Notes: generated from the sequence alone by a model not told the origin. A DNA stretch of 64,000 bases from Ursus arctos (GCF_023065955.2 NW_026622874.1:83660917-83724916), one strand, 5' to 3'; shown: positions 44,391 to 59,014, counted from the first letter of the stretch. Made by a program: numbers and translations.

Positions 44391-45529
44391 CTCATACTAA
44401 CACCGTTGAGCCTTCAACAACATACGTTTGAAGCACATGAACACTTAAGCATGGATTTTTTGCAGTTCAGTACCGTAAATGTATTTTCTCTTCCTTGTGA
44501 TTTTTTTAAATCACATTTTATTTCCTCTAGCTTCCTTTATTGTAAGAATACAGTGTATAGTACATGTAACATATAAAATATGTGTTGATCAACTGTGTAT
44601 GTTATCAGTAAGGCTTTTGGTCCGTAGGCTATTCATAGGTAAGTGTTTGGGGAGTCAAAAGTTATGTGTGTATTTTCAACGCGGGGAACCCCAACCCCCG
44701 TGTTATTCAAGGGGCATCTGTAATTATTATCTCCCACTGGAATCTATGAATCCCTGATGGAGGGGGAGTCAGTATCTGCTGTTTGATCACTGCACACGGA
44801 TCATGTGTGGGCACGCGCCAGGCACATCACAGCCCCCGTAACTGTTTGTGGAGCAGAATGGCATCCCAGTGATGTTCTTGGTCAGGGATGGAGGGCCAGT
44901 ACGTGAGGAACTCAGATCCTCAGCTAGGCTTCTGGTCTCTGTGGACCTAATGGTTAGGGTCCTCATTTCTAGTGGTTAAGATCATTAGGGTAAGCATCTC
45001 CATGGTCTTGTGGTGCCCGGAGTCCCAGGTGCTGATGGTGGCCCAGCAGGCACTGGCTTTAGCAGCCTCCCTCACGTCCTTCTGCATGAAGGTTCTTTCT
45101 GCTTCCTCTGAAATGCAGGCTTGGGTACGCCGAGGGCTTCTGGGGCAGACGGAGCTGTCAGGAAGCTGGGCACTGCGCTCTACACCCAGAAATCAAACTG
45201 ACAGCGTCTTTGCGATTTGAGTGACCCTTGTGTCCTGGTCTTGCTTTTGGGCAACCCTCACTCAGCAGGGAGAGAGGGGCGCTCCTCCCTCTGTGGACTA
45301 ATGGCACTGTGGGGAGAGGAGGGGCAGCGAGGGGCAAGGAGGCATGTGTGTGTGTGTTGTGGGTGATGGAGGATTTATTTATACCGCCAGGCTGTGATCT
45401 GTGACAGTGTGACTGGTCCCTGAAAGATGGCTGTACGCTCTGAGTGATGAATTCACATGACGACCTCCACAGGAAGAGGCGGGGCAGACTCCGTGAAGAG
45501 CCCAGACCCTGAGGTTGTCAGAACTTGAA
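44391..45529. other. Unassigned intron sequence
   Basis: I see no gene or clear repeat, apart from a short gtgtgt run near 45345. Confidence 0.4.
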
Positions 45530-46115
45530 GGCCCCCTGGGGAATGCCCTGTTAACCCCATTGTTTTCTGAAGGGGGAACTGAGACCAGAGCGTGGGGTGA
45601 CTTGCCCAAGGTCACAGGTGGAGTTTTCATTTTAAGTTAACATTTATGGGGTCCAGACACCGTGCTACAGCACAACGTATAATCGTGACTTCATTAATCC
45701 TCACAAACCTAGAAAGCGGGAGCATTTATTACATTCGACAGACACTTACCTAGTATTTACAGAGCACTCTCTTACAAATATTAACTCCTTAACTCTTCCT
45801 GAGAAAGCAGAGCTGTTGTCATCATTCCCACGTTCAAGATGAGGACACCGAAGCACAGAGAGGTTAGGTAACTTCCCCGAAGTCACACAGCAAGGAAGTT
45901 GTTGAGTTGGGATTCGATGCCGGGCAGCCTTGCCATGCAGTGCATACTACTCTTCTCCACATGATAGCTCTTGGCTCCATTTTACAGGTGGGAAGATCAA
46001 GGCTCACATAGTGTAAGTAACTTGCTCAAGGCCAGGAAGTAGCAGAGCTGGGATTGAATTCAGACTCTCTAGCTTTAGAATCTGACTCCTGAGCTCTCTA
46101 CTGTATTCCTTCCCC
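45530..46115 (+). repeat. Cluster of MIR copies
   Basis: Three or more sense MIR fragments follow each other: 'acttgcccaaggtcacaggt' near 45600, 'gaagcacagagaggttaggt' near 45849 with 'ttgggattcgatgccgggca', and 'cattttacaggtgggaagat' near 45978 with 'gctgggattgaattcagact'. Confidence 0.75.
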
Positions 46116-46317
46116 CGGGGGCTGGGGTCTCATGGCTGAAGGGTCCAAGCTGAGGACAGGGGATGGAGGCTGAGGCAGAGCTTGAAGCCAGGCAGGTGGC
46201 AGTGGGGTGGCATCGGCCAGGTGTCTACCTGGGTTGAAGCGAGATCCCACGCAGTGGACTAGGGGGCAGAGTCCCAGCCAGGTGCCTTCTGTCCAAGTTT
46301 CAGATCTTAGCTCACAC

Positions 46318-46560
46318 TTCATTTCTCAGGAAAGCCTCCCAGATCTGTCTGCCCAGCTCTGAGCCCCTCACTAAAACTCGGGAAGCACCGGGAGCTTCTC
46401 TGCAGCAGTCCGAAATGTACATTTGTTTGTGCTTGTTTACCATCTCCTCGGAACGAGGCCGGGAGCCCATGACAGCAGACCCTGTGTCTGATTCTGCTCA
46501 CCCAGCACCTGATACACTCGACCAATACTTGGTGAATAAATGGATAAGTAAATGAATGGC
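46318..46560 (+). repeat. L2 3' end
   Basis: 'caggaaagcctcccagatct', 'cacccagcacctgatacact' and 'ggtgaataaatggataagta' follow the L2 3' order. Confidence 0.7.
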
Positions 46561-46689
46561 TTCTTGCTTGAGCGGAAGGAATCAGTGCAGGAAACCCAGA
46601 TTGAAGTTCAAGAGGTGGGAATGTCTATGGGGTTTACTGGGACAAGTTATAACTCAGTCGACATAGGGATGCCCTGGCTGGCAATAATG

Positions 46690-46912
46690 AGTAATTAATA
46701 ATAACAGCTGGTATTTACTGAGTGCCTGCTCTGTGTCAGGCAACTCTTTTAAAGGTTTTAGGGAATTCACACCCCATGACCATCCCCGGAAAATAGATAT
46801 CATTGTTATCCCAAGTTAACACGAAGTATGGAGCCTTTAAGCAACATGGCCAAGGGCACAGACAGGTGGAGGTGGAGCTGGCTTTTGAATCCAGGCACCT
46901 GGCCCGGAGCCT
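46690..46912 (+). repeat. MIR
   Basis: Sense MIR features are 'ctggtatttactgagtgcct', 'caagggcacagacaggtgga' and 'tttgaatccaggcacctggc'. Confidence 0.8.
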
Positions 46913-47989
46913 CACCCTTTAAATACCTTACGAAACCACCTCTTCCTGGTGGATGGAACCCCTCACCTGCTGGAAGGGGTGGGGCTTCTCATGCTCTGCT
47001 GACTCGGGTACCAAGTTGGAGCTGAATCTGTCACTTGCATGCTTGATGTCTTGAAGCCACTTAGGGTTGGAGTTGCCTTGCAAATGCGCATAGCCTTCTG
47101 GAAGAAGGAAAGTGACTCCTGTTCGCTGGGAGAATGAGGACGCCCTCCTCTACCCGAGAGTGGGTCTCCATTTCTCGCTGAAGCTCAACGCTTGTGTGCA
47201 GCTGCTGTTTCATGTGGTCTCCCTCGATTGTACCAGTCAGGGTTGGGGTCCGGCAGGAGTGACCCAGGTGCCTGCAAGGGCCAGCGAGTAGTGAGTGGGG
47301 ACTGTGGGGACTCGCAGACTATATGCCCCACTTGAAGGGCATGGCCAGGACTCACATCCAGCCCATGGTTGCCACAAGGAGAGCTGGGCCAGTATCGCTA
47401 GTTCTGAGCTTCTCACCAATATTCTGTGGAAATCTGAGTGATGCAACATCCCCACCCCCACCAGAAAATCGTGGCTCCCCTCAGCTGTGAGTCTCACCTG
47501 GAAGCCTGGAAATACATCCCTGTGAGAGATTCGCATGCTTGCTGTAAAGGGTGGTGGCCTCATCACCCTCCACTGACTTAGCTAATGAATTGAGATCATT
47601 TGTTGAAAAAGCATATAAATCCTGGAAAGGAAGACTAGCTTAATAACGTAATGGCAATGAAGAAAAGTTTAGAAAAAAACGTTTTCTGGAAAGACATAAA
47701 GGACTCAAATTACGTGTGAATTCATTCCTTCTTGCTCTCTGTCTCTCTCTGCTTGTCCCCTGCTAGCCCTGACTTGACATCACCCAGCTCACCCACCACC
47801 CCCTTGGCTCACCTCCAGCTCCCAATGCTGCACTGTCCCTTGTTCTAAATTCTGATTGGCCCAGTTCTTCCTCCATAAACTACATGCCACTGACCAGGCC
47901 TCAGTTCACTCCGCACTGGCTGGAAGTCTGAGGTCAGATGCTCTACTGTCCACTGGACTGATGCTGTAGGCGGGCGTTTTTCTATAAGG
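46913..47989. other. Unassigned intron sequence
   Basis: I see no gene. The 109-residue minus-strand frame at 47237-47566 has no domain. Confidence 0.4.
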
Positions 47990-48700
47990 ACAATAAGTAG
48001 CGTTGGCCAAGATTGGCCTTTCCAATACAATCTGGAAATCTATGTGGGTGAGAATCACCGTGAACATTTTCAAAGTGGACAATAATGCTGGGGTAGCGGT
48101 GGGTGGGTATAAAGTGCATGTTTTCAGATGCTCAGATGTTATAAATCTATGGCGTATTAAAGTGGCATGGAACCGAGGTGGGGATAGAGAGAATCGGTGG
48201 AGCATAAGAGCAAATTTAAAAGTGAACAAAGGATACATGAGATTATATGATAAAAGAGGCATTTCAAGTCAGCAGGGGGCAGATACCTCCCATACATTTG
48301 TTGTTACAACTGGCTACACATTAAGAAAAAAATGAAGGTCTTTCCTCAGAGCTCCTGCTAAGCCGAATTCCAAGGGAAGTAAGGATTTCGGTGCAGAAAG
48401 TGAAACTGTAAGATGTTGAAGAAAATACTGGGAAGGACTTTCTAAATATAACAGAGACACAGACTGTAAAGGAAAATGGAAAAATTGGCACTTTATTTAA
48501 ATATACACACACACGCCTTATTATATGTTGAAAAAAGAACAACAAAATTAAAAGGCAAATGAAAAACTGGGAAAATATTTACTGCCTGTATCTTAGGTGA
48601 ATGATTCATATTCTTAATCATTATATAGGAAATGTGTTACAAATCATTTAGAAAGAAACAAACTTGAATTTAAATACAGATGAAGGGTATAGATAGAAAA
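47990..48700 (+). mobile_element. Old L1-type fragment (HAL1/L1ME-like)
   Basis: 'ttaaaaggcaaatgaaaaac', 'aatggaaaaattggcacttt' and 'attcttaatcattatatagg' follow the order of degenerate L1 ORF2. All frames are broken. Confidence 0.5.
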
Positions 48701-48702
48701 GT

Positions 48703-48900
48703 AATGGTAACAGTGAGCATGTATGTAATGTTTATTTCCACCAAGGACTACTAGGCAGTTTCCATGCATTCATTCACTGAACTCTCATTAACTCAGGAAT
48801 TAGATACTATTATTATTATCCCACTTTCAGACAAAGGAACGAACACTTAAAAGGGTTAAAGAACTTGCCCCAGAATCAAAGAGCTAATCACTTCCAGAGC
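48703..48900 (+). repeat. MIR
   Basis: Sense MIR features are 'gaactctcattaactcagga', 'ttattattatcccactttca' and 'gaacttgccccagaatcaaa'. Confidence 0.75.
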
Positions 48901-49599
48901 CCCTCTGCGTTAGGTTTGACCGTAGCTGCTAATTAACCCCTAATATTGACATGGACTCCAGTGCAGCTCTTAATGCAGGAAATCCTATTTAAAATTCTCC
49001 CCAAGTTTACACAACAGAAGCACGGCCTTCCAATCAAACAATTACTTATTTGCAAAGGGGCGGTTGCTGGAAGAAGGCAAGGCGTATCCAACGCTTGAGC
49101 AAACTGTCACCGGGCACGAACATTTACACAGTGTTACGAGCTCTATTGACTTGCTTCTCCAGGAACAAAACGAGAGATCTTCACCAAATTACAGTCTCCC
49201 CCTTTCAACTGCGGGGCGCGCGTAATTACAGCTTCTCACATGATCCGCATTTCATGTTCCCAAAACCTCCGTCCACACCATCCCCAGGAAGGCTGCCTTG
49301 CTTCTTTGTCTCTTGGGCAGCTTTGGTATTTTGTTTGTGGTTTGGGGTATGGTCAGACCGTCGTGTTACCCAGCGCGTGGTGGTACCTGCTGTGAGATTT
49401 GTTTCGTGATGCCCAGAGAAACCCTTAAATATTCTACTCTTCATGAAAACTATACAAAGATATGTGTGGAGGAGTCCTGCCCCCTGTTCATTTTGTTTCC
49501 TCCTGCCTCCACGGATAAACACTTGTATTAGCTTCTCTTACAGTGTATCCTTCCAGAGTTCCTTTACGTGGGTTTGAGTAATTTAGAATACTTTCTTAG

Positions 49600-49990
49600 C
49601 CCACCTCACTTTCTCGCACAAAAGGGAACATGCAACATAGACTCTTCTGCACCTTGGTTGGTGTTTTTTCTTTTTCAGGTTGACTTAAAAATATGCCCGT
49701 AAGGTTTTTCCGTATTCGTGCAGAAGACTCATTCTTCTGTATCCCTACCCGTGTAGCATGCCGAGTACCTATATTATGATTTATTTAAACAGCTCCCTAC
49801 CTATGACACTTGGCTTATTTAAAATATTTTGCGGCTATAAATAATGCTGGAGCAAACAACCCGCATGTGCATTTTATGTATGTGTCTCCCCAGCTTCTCA
49901 ACGGAGACGATGGGGATGCACGCTTAAAAATTTTATTTTGGGAGTTGGCTCTTTCACTTTAAGGTGTATTAGAAAAAAACATAATTTGCA
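49600..49990 (-). mobile_element. Old L1-type fragment
   Basis: Antisense 'tatgatttatttaaacagct' and 'gctataaataatgctggagc' are typical of degenerate L1ME/HAL1 3' parts. Confidence 0.5.
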
Positions 49991-50284
49991 CATTGATCCC
50001 ACGAGTTCACACTCTTACAGAGTTTTATTTTAAAATAGGTTTATTTACGTAAAGGGTATGCTAAGTTGAAGAAAAACGGCAAGTACATATTATAGGTAGT
50101 ATGCGGACATGCAGAATGATGACGGCTCAGGACCGACGTTTGGGAAATGTCACTGTGAGGATTTTTTTCTCTTCGGAATAATGAAATCAAGAGCTTGTAC
50201 TTCCTGTGGGGGGGTGCACTATGCTGGGAGCCAATCTATGAAACCAGGTCATGAAGTGGGTAGTGAGTGTTTTTATATCTCTGC

Positions 50285-50370
50285 TCTGTGCGCAAGGCAC
50301 CAGAGACTCAGAGAGGTTAAGTCATTTGCCTGAGGTCACACAGCTAACTCCAGAGCCCCTGTTTGTAACC
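50285..50370 (+). repeat. MIR core fragment
   Basis: 'actcagagaggttaagtcat' is followed by 'tgcctgaggtcacacagcta'. Confidence 0.75.
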
Positions 50371-51019
50371 TTCCCTGTGTTCTGGTGGTATTTCGAACTG
50401 GGATCTTCAGTTTTACATGGCCCATCTGCCTCCTGGGAAATGTGCCTTCGGGGGCTTTTGTGGCCTCTAAATTCCAAGGATGACACAGTCCAAATTTTCA
50501 GGTCGCTTTTATTCCTCCTCTGACTGATGTTGTTGGTGTGTGTTTTCTCGGCCTCTGTGCTTCAATCCAGTTTCCCAATTTCCTGCAGCTTTGCCTCAGT
50601 TCAGCCAAATTTCAGCCCACCGGTGAACAAAGCCACACAGCCCATTCAGACCGAGAAAGGCTATTTTAGGCTGTAACTTAGATGTTTAAAGACTTTTTTT
50701 TTCCCTTTTGGTTTCTGATCTGTGCTTCCTTCCTCCTTAGCTGCTTGTGCTTGGAGTCAGGTGATGAACCAGTGATGCTGAGCTGGGATCTGCCCGTCCT
50801 TTGGGCCTGGGGGTTGGGTGTTGATGGTGAAGACTCTGGCTTGCGGGTGGTGGTAGGGATCCCCAAGCAGCCCGCCACTGGATGGTGCTGTGTTTGTGTG
50901 AGATGAAGGTTGCCATCATCCGTAACCCCCCTGTCAGGTGGGACACCCTCTGGGAGGCTGAGGAGCAGGGAGGCAACCAGGTGACACGCAAATGTCCTCA
51001 CTCAGCTGCCTGGCAAACT

Positions 51020-51205
51020 TGGATTTCAGTCCTGGCTCTCCCATTCTCTTGCTTTGAGGCCTTAAATACATTACTTCTCTAAGCCTACCTGGCTCATCTG
51101 GAATACCAGGGTAATGATAACTCTTCCCCCCTTGGCCATGATGGAGAGTTAATGATGGGATATGGGACACTTCGCACAATGCTTGGCAGGTAGTCTGTGT
51201 TCGAT
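51020..51205 (-). repeat. MIR
   Basis: Antisense MIR features are 'gatttcagtcctggctctcc' and 'cgcacaatgcttggcaggta'. Confidence 0.65.
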
Positions 51206-53199
51206 TCGCAGTGGCAGTAACAGTCCGATGGTTCATTATTATTTGTCCCTGTGATTCAGCAGTCTCTGGGAGCAGGATCCCAAGTGGAAGGAAACTTAGA
51301 ATCCAGGCTCACCTAGCAGAAAGTGTGATGGAACCTCGACCTAATGAACTAGTGGGGAGAGAATTCCATGCCAGGATCTTGTGGAAACGTGATTCCTAGG
51401 GTGGAAGAGATGACCGGGGACCATGGAAATCAAGGGCTGATCCTGGAGTGGGGATGCTGTAGTTTTAAACCTATTTCTGAACGCATTTGACCCTGAGCCA
51501 AATGAATTCATTCAGGAGGGTAGGGGATGTGTTCACACGGGGTGGGTTCCCAGTCAATGGACTGAAGGGAGAGGGGATGGGGGGTCTGAGAGAGGTCATA
51601 AACCCACGTTCCTACAGGGACCAGGCTGAGAGGGGAAAAGCAGGCCTGTGTGAGACAGTAGGGAGTGGCAGGGACAGCGGAGGACTGGAAGCCTTGTCCC
51701 TATCTGCAGGGATGACCACTGCTCAGCCCACTGGGACGTGTGTCCATTGTTGCCATAACTTGCGATTGTTCAAAGGAGCCAGAATTTTACTTTTTTATCT
51801 GATAGTTCATGATTTTTAAATGTAGTCAATTAACTTCAATTTTAGGAAGCATCATATGGAGCAAATTTAGCATGTTTGCAAAGTTGATAATGGCCCCTGG
51901 GCTCCAGATTGTGACCTCTGAGCACCAAGGAGGACCCAGGCCAGGGATGGGGATGGGTGATAAATAGACTGGAGGGGACCCAGTCTGTTTGGCTTGGGAT
52001 CTGGGGAAAGTTCTGACTTAGAGGTTGCACGGATCCCCTGGCTCATCCCAGAGCTGGTCAAGGGCCACAGCCTCAAGGCTGGGGAGGGGATATATTTTCG
52101 TTCAAGGCCAGGCTGATGTCTAGCCCAGTTGCATTGGCACTACTGTACCGGTTCTGATAACACTGAAATACTTTAAAACTGATTGGTAAATAGCCACCAG
52201 GCCCTCTGAACCTCCTCTTTCCACTTGTCTACTTCTTCCCTTGCCAGCTCCCCACCCCCTACCTCTCCATGATCTGGCAACCAAAGAGTTAACTCCCAGC
52301 ACAGCTAAACCTGCAGTTCTTTCTGATTGGTCAGTGGGCAGTAGCTGAGCCAAAGTGATTAGAAATACCTTGATGCCCATCACTGGTTGCAGGTAACAGA
52401 TGCCTGCTTGGATTGGCATAAGCACGAAGGACACAGGGGACACAGAGGACACGGGAAGAGTCGAATGGCATTGGAGGACAGGATGCCAGGCCCCGGAGGG
52501 ACTGGAACCAGGAGCTCCATCCCTCAGGTCATGTGGCCTGTTGTCTTTGTTCCTCTCTGTTCCTTGGAGCCCACTGTAAAAAAAGAGCCACGTCAGCCCT
52601 GGAGCTGCCTGTGTTCCTGACTGCCTGTGTCCCGTTCACTAAACATGTGAGTCATTTGAGCCAAGCGCCTGCCTCTGCACCAGTCACCTGTGTCTGGGGG
52701 AGTGGGCCGTCTCAAAGTGCAAACCCACCCATCTCAGAGGTGGCACTGGGCATGAGCAGGCACTCTGTAGGATTCTCCTTGAGGATCCCGGAGTCATAGG
52801 GCCCCTGCTGTGGGACTGGGGCTTTATTCCAAGCGCTCCCAGGTGGCAGGAGGGAGAAGGGCAGAAGTGATCAGGGGATGACCTGATTGGTCTGGGTGGG
52901 ATGGTTGGGGGCAGGGGCTGGTACAACTTGAGCCCTCCTGAAAGCCTGGGCTGGGGAGCAAGGTTGGAGGGGCCTCTAAATAAACCAGAAACAAACCTTC
53001 CTGTGCAACATGCCCAGCAGGCCTTCCTTTCTCCTGTCTGGCTCTGATTGGCCTTGCACAGTGCTCTCCAAGTCATTTTCTGGAACAGCACATGCATGGC
53101 TCAGGGGCTCTCAGGGGTCAGCAGCGATGATTACAGCCCCCAGCTGCCACTGGAACTCACAAGTCTCTCCCTATGTGCCAGCCACTGTGCAAAATGCTA
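51206..53199. other. Unassigned intron sequence
   Basis: This 2-kb stretch has no recognisable transposon, which is unusual for this window. Frames up to 137 residues are present without any domain. It could hold regulatory sequence, but nothing in the bases shows that. Confidence 0.4.
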
Positions 53200-53386
53200 T
53201 GCTTGCTGAGGCCGGGGAGCCCAGGGCAAGTCCCTGCACCCCTCAGTCCTCATCTGTGAAATGGGTGTAGTAAAGTACATACTTCCTAGGGATGGTATGA
53301 GGATTAAATGAGTTAATGCCTGCGTGGTACATCCCTGAAAAAGAGTTCCTGGATGAATAAATGCTCAATAAATACTAACTCTTGCT
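53200..53386 (-). repeat. MIR
   Basis: Antisense MIR features are 'cctcatctgtgaaatgggtg', 'gaggattaaatgagttaatg' and 'aatgctcaataaatactaac'. Confidence 0.85.
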
Positions 53387-53700
53387 CATTTATTGAGCAC
53401 CTTCTATATGCCAAGGACAGTATATGCCCGGAGCAGAATTCTCTTATGTTGCTTGCAGCTGAACATTGGAGGGATGAGATTAAACATGGAATTACAATAC
53501 AGTGGTTTAAATGCTATGATGGAGAAGATCTGGGAGGGCAGGATATTGGTGGGGGGTTTTATTTGTTTCTCTCTGCCCTTAGAATTGTGAATTCAGTGAA
53601 ATGAGGCATTCTGGCTCCTTGCTCACAGTTGTATCCCCAATGCCTACAAAGACCCTGGCTCTCAGTAAACATATGTTGGGTGAATGTGTGAAGGAAGGAA
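53387..53700. repeat. L2 3' fragments in two orientations
   Basis: Antisense 'tattgagcaccttctatatg' near 53391 and sense 'tgtatccccaatgcctacaa' with 'gttgggtgaatgtgtgaagg' near 53630-53690 are both L2-like. Confidence 0.5.
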
Positions 53701-53794
53701 GGAAGTGCTATTGTAGCTGGTCTGGAACAGAATGGCATTTATGAAGTTGGGGAGGGAGTAGAGAAAAGGAGAGAAGCTTGGAGCATTCCACCTT

Positions 53795-53998
53795 CGGAGT
53801 CAGGCAGAGCCGGCTGTGAATCCCAGCTCAGCGCTGGGCCAGCTGGGTGACTTGGGGGAAAATCTCTCTCTAGTTTGGACCCATTTCACTGTCACTAAGA
53901 TGGGAATGAATAACACCTCCCAAATGGAACATCATGAGGACCGGAGAAAGTGTCTGTGAGATATCCAGCGTACACTGGGCAGCTCTCAGGAAATGTTT
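53795..53998 (-). repeat. MIR
   Basis: Antisense MIR features are 'ggagtcaggcagagccggct' and 'gggtgacttgggggaaaatc'. Confidence 0.7.
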
Positions 53999-54714
53999 CA
54001 TTTACCTTCCCATTCTTTGTGCCACTTGGCATCTCCTCTTGTTGAAGAGACTTGATGGTGCCGAGAAGGTTCTTGGTCATATCTAGTCAGAAATGCTCAA
54101 ATCCTTCTCCCTGAGATAACCCAAGGAGATGTTTGGTGGAGGAAAGTGAAACCCAGCAAAGAGGCCATTTATTATTAGCTGGGATTTTGTCCCAAATCTC
54201 AGGGTCAAGCTCATGAGGTCCTTGGAGACTCCCTTTTTCTATACCATGTACGCCTAAGGAAATTTAAACCATAATCAAAACAAATTCTTGGCTATACTGT
54301 AAGGTTCACATATCGGAACCAGGAGAGTGCACAAGAGCCAAGAAGAGAAGAGAACTTGCCGCAGTGTTTGAAGCAGAGCTGGCCCAGGCCACTCACCCCA
54401 ACCCTCTCAGGGCTGGACCATGGGATCTGAAGCCGGCAGCCTCCAGGGGGCGAGAGAGCCACAGGAAAGAAAGAGAAAGATGGCAGGAGCACCTTTCCGC
54501 ACTTGTGCAGGCTCCACCCTCTGAGGCGGAGCCAATCAGTGCCTTGGAATCTGACCAACCAGATCTGCTCTCCTGCTTGGCGGGGAGCCCGGAGTGAGAG
54601 AGGCTCTGAGCTCCCCCTACAGGCCAATACCGGTCATGAGCAGGTGTTTCCTTGGAAGCACTCACTTCTCAGCTCTAAGGTGAACGCCCCCAAAGCCTTC
54701 AGTAACTGAAGATT

Positions 54715-54800
54715 TTTTTAGTCAGGCTTATTGAGATATTCTTTTCATGCAGGGAAAATTCACCTTTTTTGCATATAGTAAAATTCAGTACAGTTTATAG
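54715..54800 (-). mobile_element. L1 3'-UTR-like fragment
   Basis: 'ggcttattgagatattcttt' and 'aaattcagtacagtttatag' are typical. Confidence 0.5.
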
Positions 54801-55244
54801 AGAGAACATTTCAAGAAAAACTCTTAGCCCTTTAATAGCACATAACATAATATCTACTTATTGTGTCTATTTTCACTTGTTTATTTTCTGTTACTAGCAT
54901 ATCAGTTTTAAGTAAACATGTGACAAGCTGAACGAATGAGGGAAGAGAGGAGTAGCATATAGCAAAGACTGTTGTGTCGGGTCAGCCCTGGAGGGGCGTC
55001 CCAGGTCCACGCTCTCAACCTCTGTTGTACATTGTTTCACAGAGAAAGCAACTTTCAGGCTGGCTTTGGGAAAAGAGAAGAGGGAGCTCTGTATTTAGCG
55101 CAGTGACAGAAGAGCAATTCTTGAGGGAGAAAAACAACATGTGGAGCCAGAGGGGCATGTGGGGGTGTGAACGAGTCCTGTGCACTGAGAACATAGTATG
55201 TGTTTGGGGAGATATAGTTGAGATCATAAGGGAGATGTAATAAT

Positions 55245-55480
55245 AATGCAAGAGCTTATACTGCTTATATGGTGCCAGGTGGTTCTGATCTCCACACAGA
55301 TGAATCCAATTTTCCTTCCCAGTGGGCTAATAAGCTTGTAGCATTGCCATTACCTCCATTTTATAGACAAGAAGACCGAAGCACAGAGAGATTAAGAAAC
55401 TTGCCCAAAGTCATACAGCTGAGAGGAACCCAGATAGTTAATGCTCCAAAGTCTGTACCTTGAAACTCTGTACTACACTG
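55245..55480 (+). repeat. MIR
   Basis: Sense MIR features are 'cctccattttatagacaaga', 'gaagcacagagagattaaga' and 'acttgcccaaagtcatacag'. Confidence 0.8.
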
Positions 55481-55497
55481 CCAGGTTATGAAGGGCA

Positions 55498-55915
55498 TGT
55501 TTGTTAGTTAGGGAACCGTATAAGCTGCTGTAAAAAATAGCCCCCAGGTATAGTGACTTAGGCAAGACAGAATGTAGGTTTTCTGTCAGGTGTCTGCCCA
55601 AAGGGATGAAGTCCAAGGCCAGTAGTGTAGCTCTGTCCTTTCAGGATAGGTCTCCAGGTTTGGGTCCAAGGTGTTTGGGGCCGGGGAGGGTGGGCACATT
55701 CTTTTAAAGGGAAGGACCCTGAAGCACACCTATCCCACTGGCCAGAGCTTCATCACATGGCCACACCAACCTGCAAGGGAGGCTGGGAAATGTAGCCTCT
55801 CATTGGGTGGCCACATGCTCTGCTGAAACTCAAGGGTTCTATTATTAAAGGAAAGAATGGGTATTGTTGGAAAAACTATCTCTGCCACAACCTGCGGACT
55901 GTTCATTGGCCCTTG
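55498..55915 (-). repeat. Old LTR-like repeat
   Basis: 'ttagttagggaaccgtataa' at the start and 'caagggaggctgggaaatgt' near 55775 recall MLT1/ERVL-type antisense LTRs. The family is not assigned. Confidence 0.4.
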
Positions 55916-56375
55916 AACTCTGTTCTGTAGCGGATGAGGTACTAGCAAATGGCCTTTAAGCGGGGAGGTTTAAGCTCAGACTCGGGTTTTAGATCACTCC
56001 AGAACCCTCCAGAACATGCTCAGAGAGGATAAAGAGGGAAGAAATAGGAACAACGGGACCTGTTTAGCAGCTGTCTCTGGAGTCCTTGCTGCAGGCAGGA
56101 GTCAGGAGGTTGGGCTCTCGGATGGAGGCCTAGCGGCACAGGGAACGGGCTGGGGCTGCAGCGGGCGCCAGCTGCTGTCAGAGTCATTCGCTCAGTCAGC
56201 CGCTATTTATCAAATGCACGTCTGGGCGAAGAATACCAGTGATGGGCCTGACAGGTGTGAGGAACTCTGGGGCCAGGTACGGTCCTTGGTGAGTTCTCCA
56301 GTGATACTCCAAGCCCTGTGAGTCTGGCTTGCCACACTGACACTGGTCTCTTTTGTTTGTTTCTCTTGGCCTTAG

Positions 56376-56487
56376 GACCCCCGGAGCAAACACAAGTTTA
56401 AGATCCACACGTACTCCAGCCCCACGTTTTGTGACCACTGTGGGTCACTGCTGTATGGACTCATCCACCAGGGGATGAAGTGTGACA
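56376..56487 (+). CDS. PRKCB: PRKCB exon 4 (first part of C1B domain)
   Basis: This exon encodes Asp97 to Asp133 plus the first base of the Thr134 codon. It begins [19 protein letters not shown] and continues to GMKCD. The zinc ligands H102, C115, C118 and C132 of the C1B domain are all present with canonical spacing. Tyr123 (in 'SLLYGL') is the position reported to set low basal diacylglycerol affinity in conventional PKCs, where novel PKCs have Trp. 'HTYSSPTF' is the beta form; alpha has 'HTYGSPTF'. The acceptor follows the T-rich tract 'ttctcttggccttag' and the donor is 'gtaagt'. It joins exon 3 in phase 0 and exon 5 in phase 1. It lies 28.9 kb from exon 3 but only 364 bp from exon 5. Confidence 0.98.
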
Positions 56488-58261
<1,774 letters not shown>

Positions 58262-58467
58262 CGTATACAGAAACTTTACTTAGTATAATGCCCTCAAAGT
58301 CCAGCCATTGTTCTCACCACAAAAAAAGAAGTGGTAATCATGTGGTATGATAGAGGTGCTGGCTGACGTTGGCAGTAATCGTATTGCAGTATATACGTGT
58401 GTCAAATCAACACATTGTACGTAAACGTACACAGCGTTCTATGCCAATTGTATTTCAGTAAAAAAGC
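58262..58467. mobile_element. Short L1 3' end with inverted part
   Basis: 'ctttacttagtataatgccc' at 58270 is antisense L1. 'agaagtggtaatcatgtggt' and 'ccaattgtatttcagtaaaa' from about 58319 are a sense L1 3' end. Confidence 0.6.
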
Positions 58468-58469
58468 CT

Positions 58470-58760
58470 TCCACGTTATTTCTTTCATCTTCACAATAAC
58501 CTTGTGAAATATCCGTTATGTTTGATTTATGAATGAAGATGCTAAGGCTCAGGGAAGTTAGGCTTCTAAGAACTTACACCATTAGTAACAAAACAATAAT
58601 AAAGCAGTAGCTAACATTGGAGTTTCTAAAAATGTGTCAGTCACCGTGCAAAGCCCTTACAGGCAATGTCTTGTTTAAAGTTTTTGAGCAACTCTCATGC
58701 GCTAAGTAGTAGTATTATCATTCTACTCATCCGGAAATAGGCTTAGAAAGCCACACACTT
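58470..58760 (+). repeat. Two MIR fragments in tandem
   Basis: 'cttcacaataaccttgtgaa' at about 58490 is followed by a second start, 'aaagcagtagctaacattgg', near 58600. Confidence 0.7.
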
Positions 58761-59014
58761 CATCACCTAGGTCTGTTAGACTAGGTATGATATACTAGGT
58801 TACTTTTTAGCTTGGTCCCCCTCCCCCCCCACCTTATTTATTTCCTTTGTGGTTTAGCTAGGTTACCTCTTATGGGTATTTCTTGGGGAGTCTTTTTCTG
58901 ATGTGGTGCAGTACAACATCTCTTCAAATTCAAGGTCAGAGTCTTCCCCCTTACTTGCAAATCTGCTCGGGCGTATCTTGATCACAAGCTGATGGTTCTC
59001 TGTCAATCCCGCTA

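Larger units (their letters stand above)
27451..56375 (+). other. PRKCB: PRKCB intron 3 (28,925 bp)
   Basis: The intron is bounded by consensus gtaagt...ttag between two exons whose phases match. It carries many repeat insertions and no recognisable coding exon or RNA gene. Confidence 0.95.
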
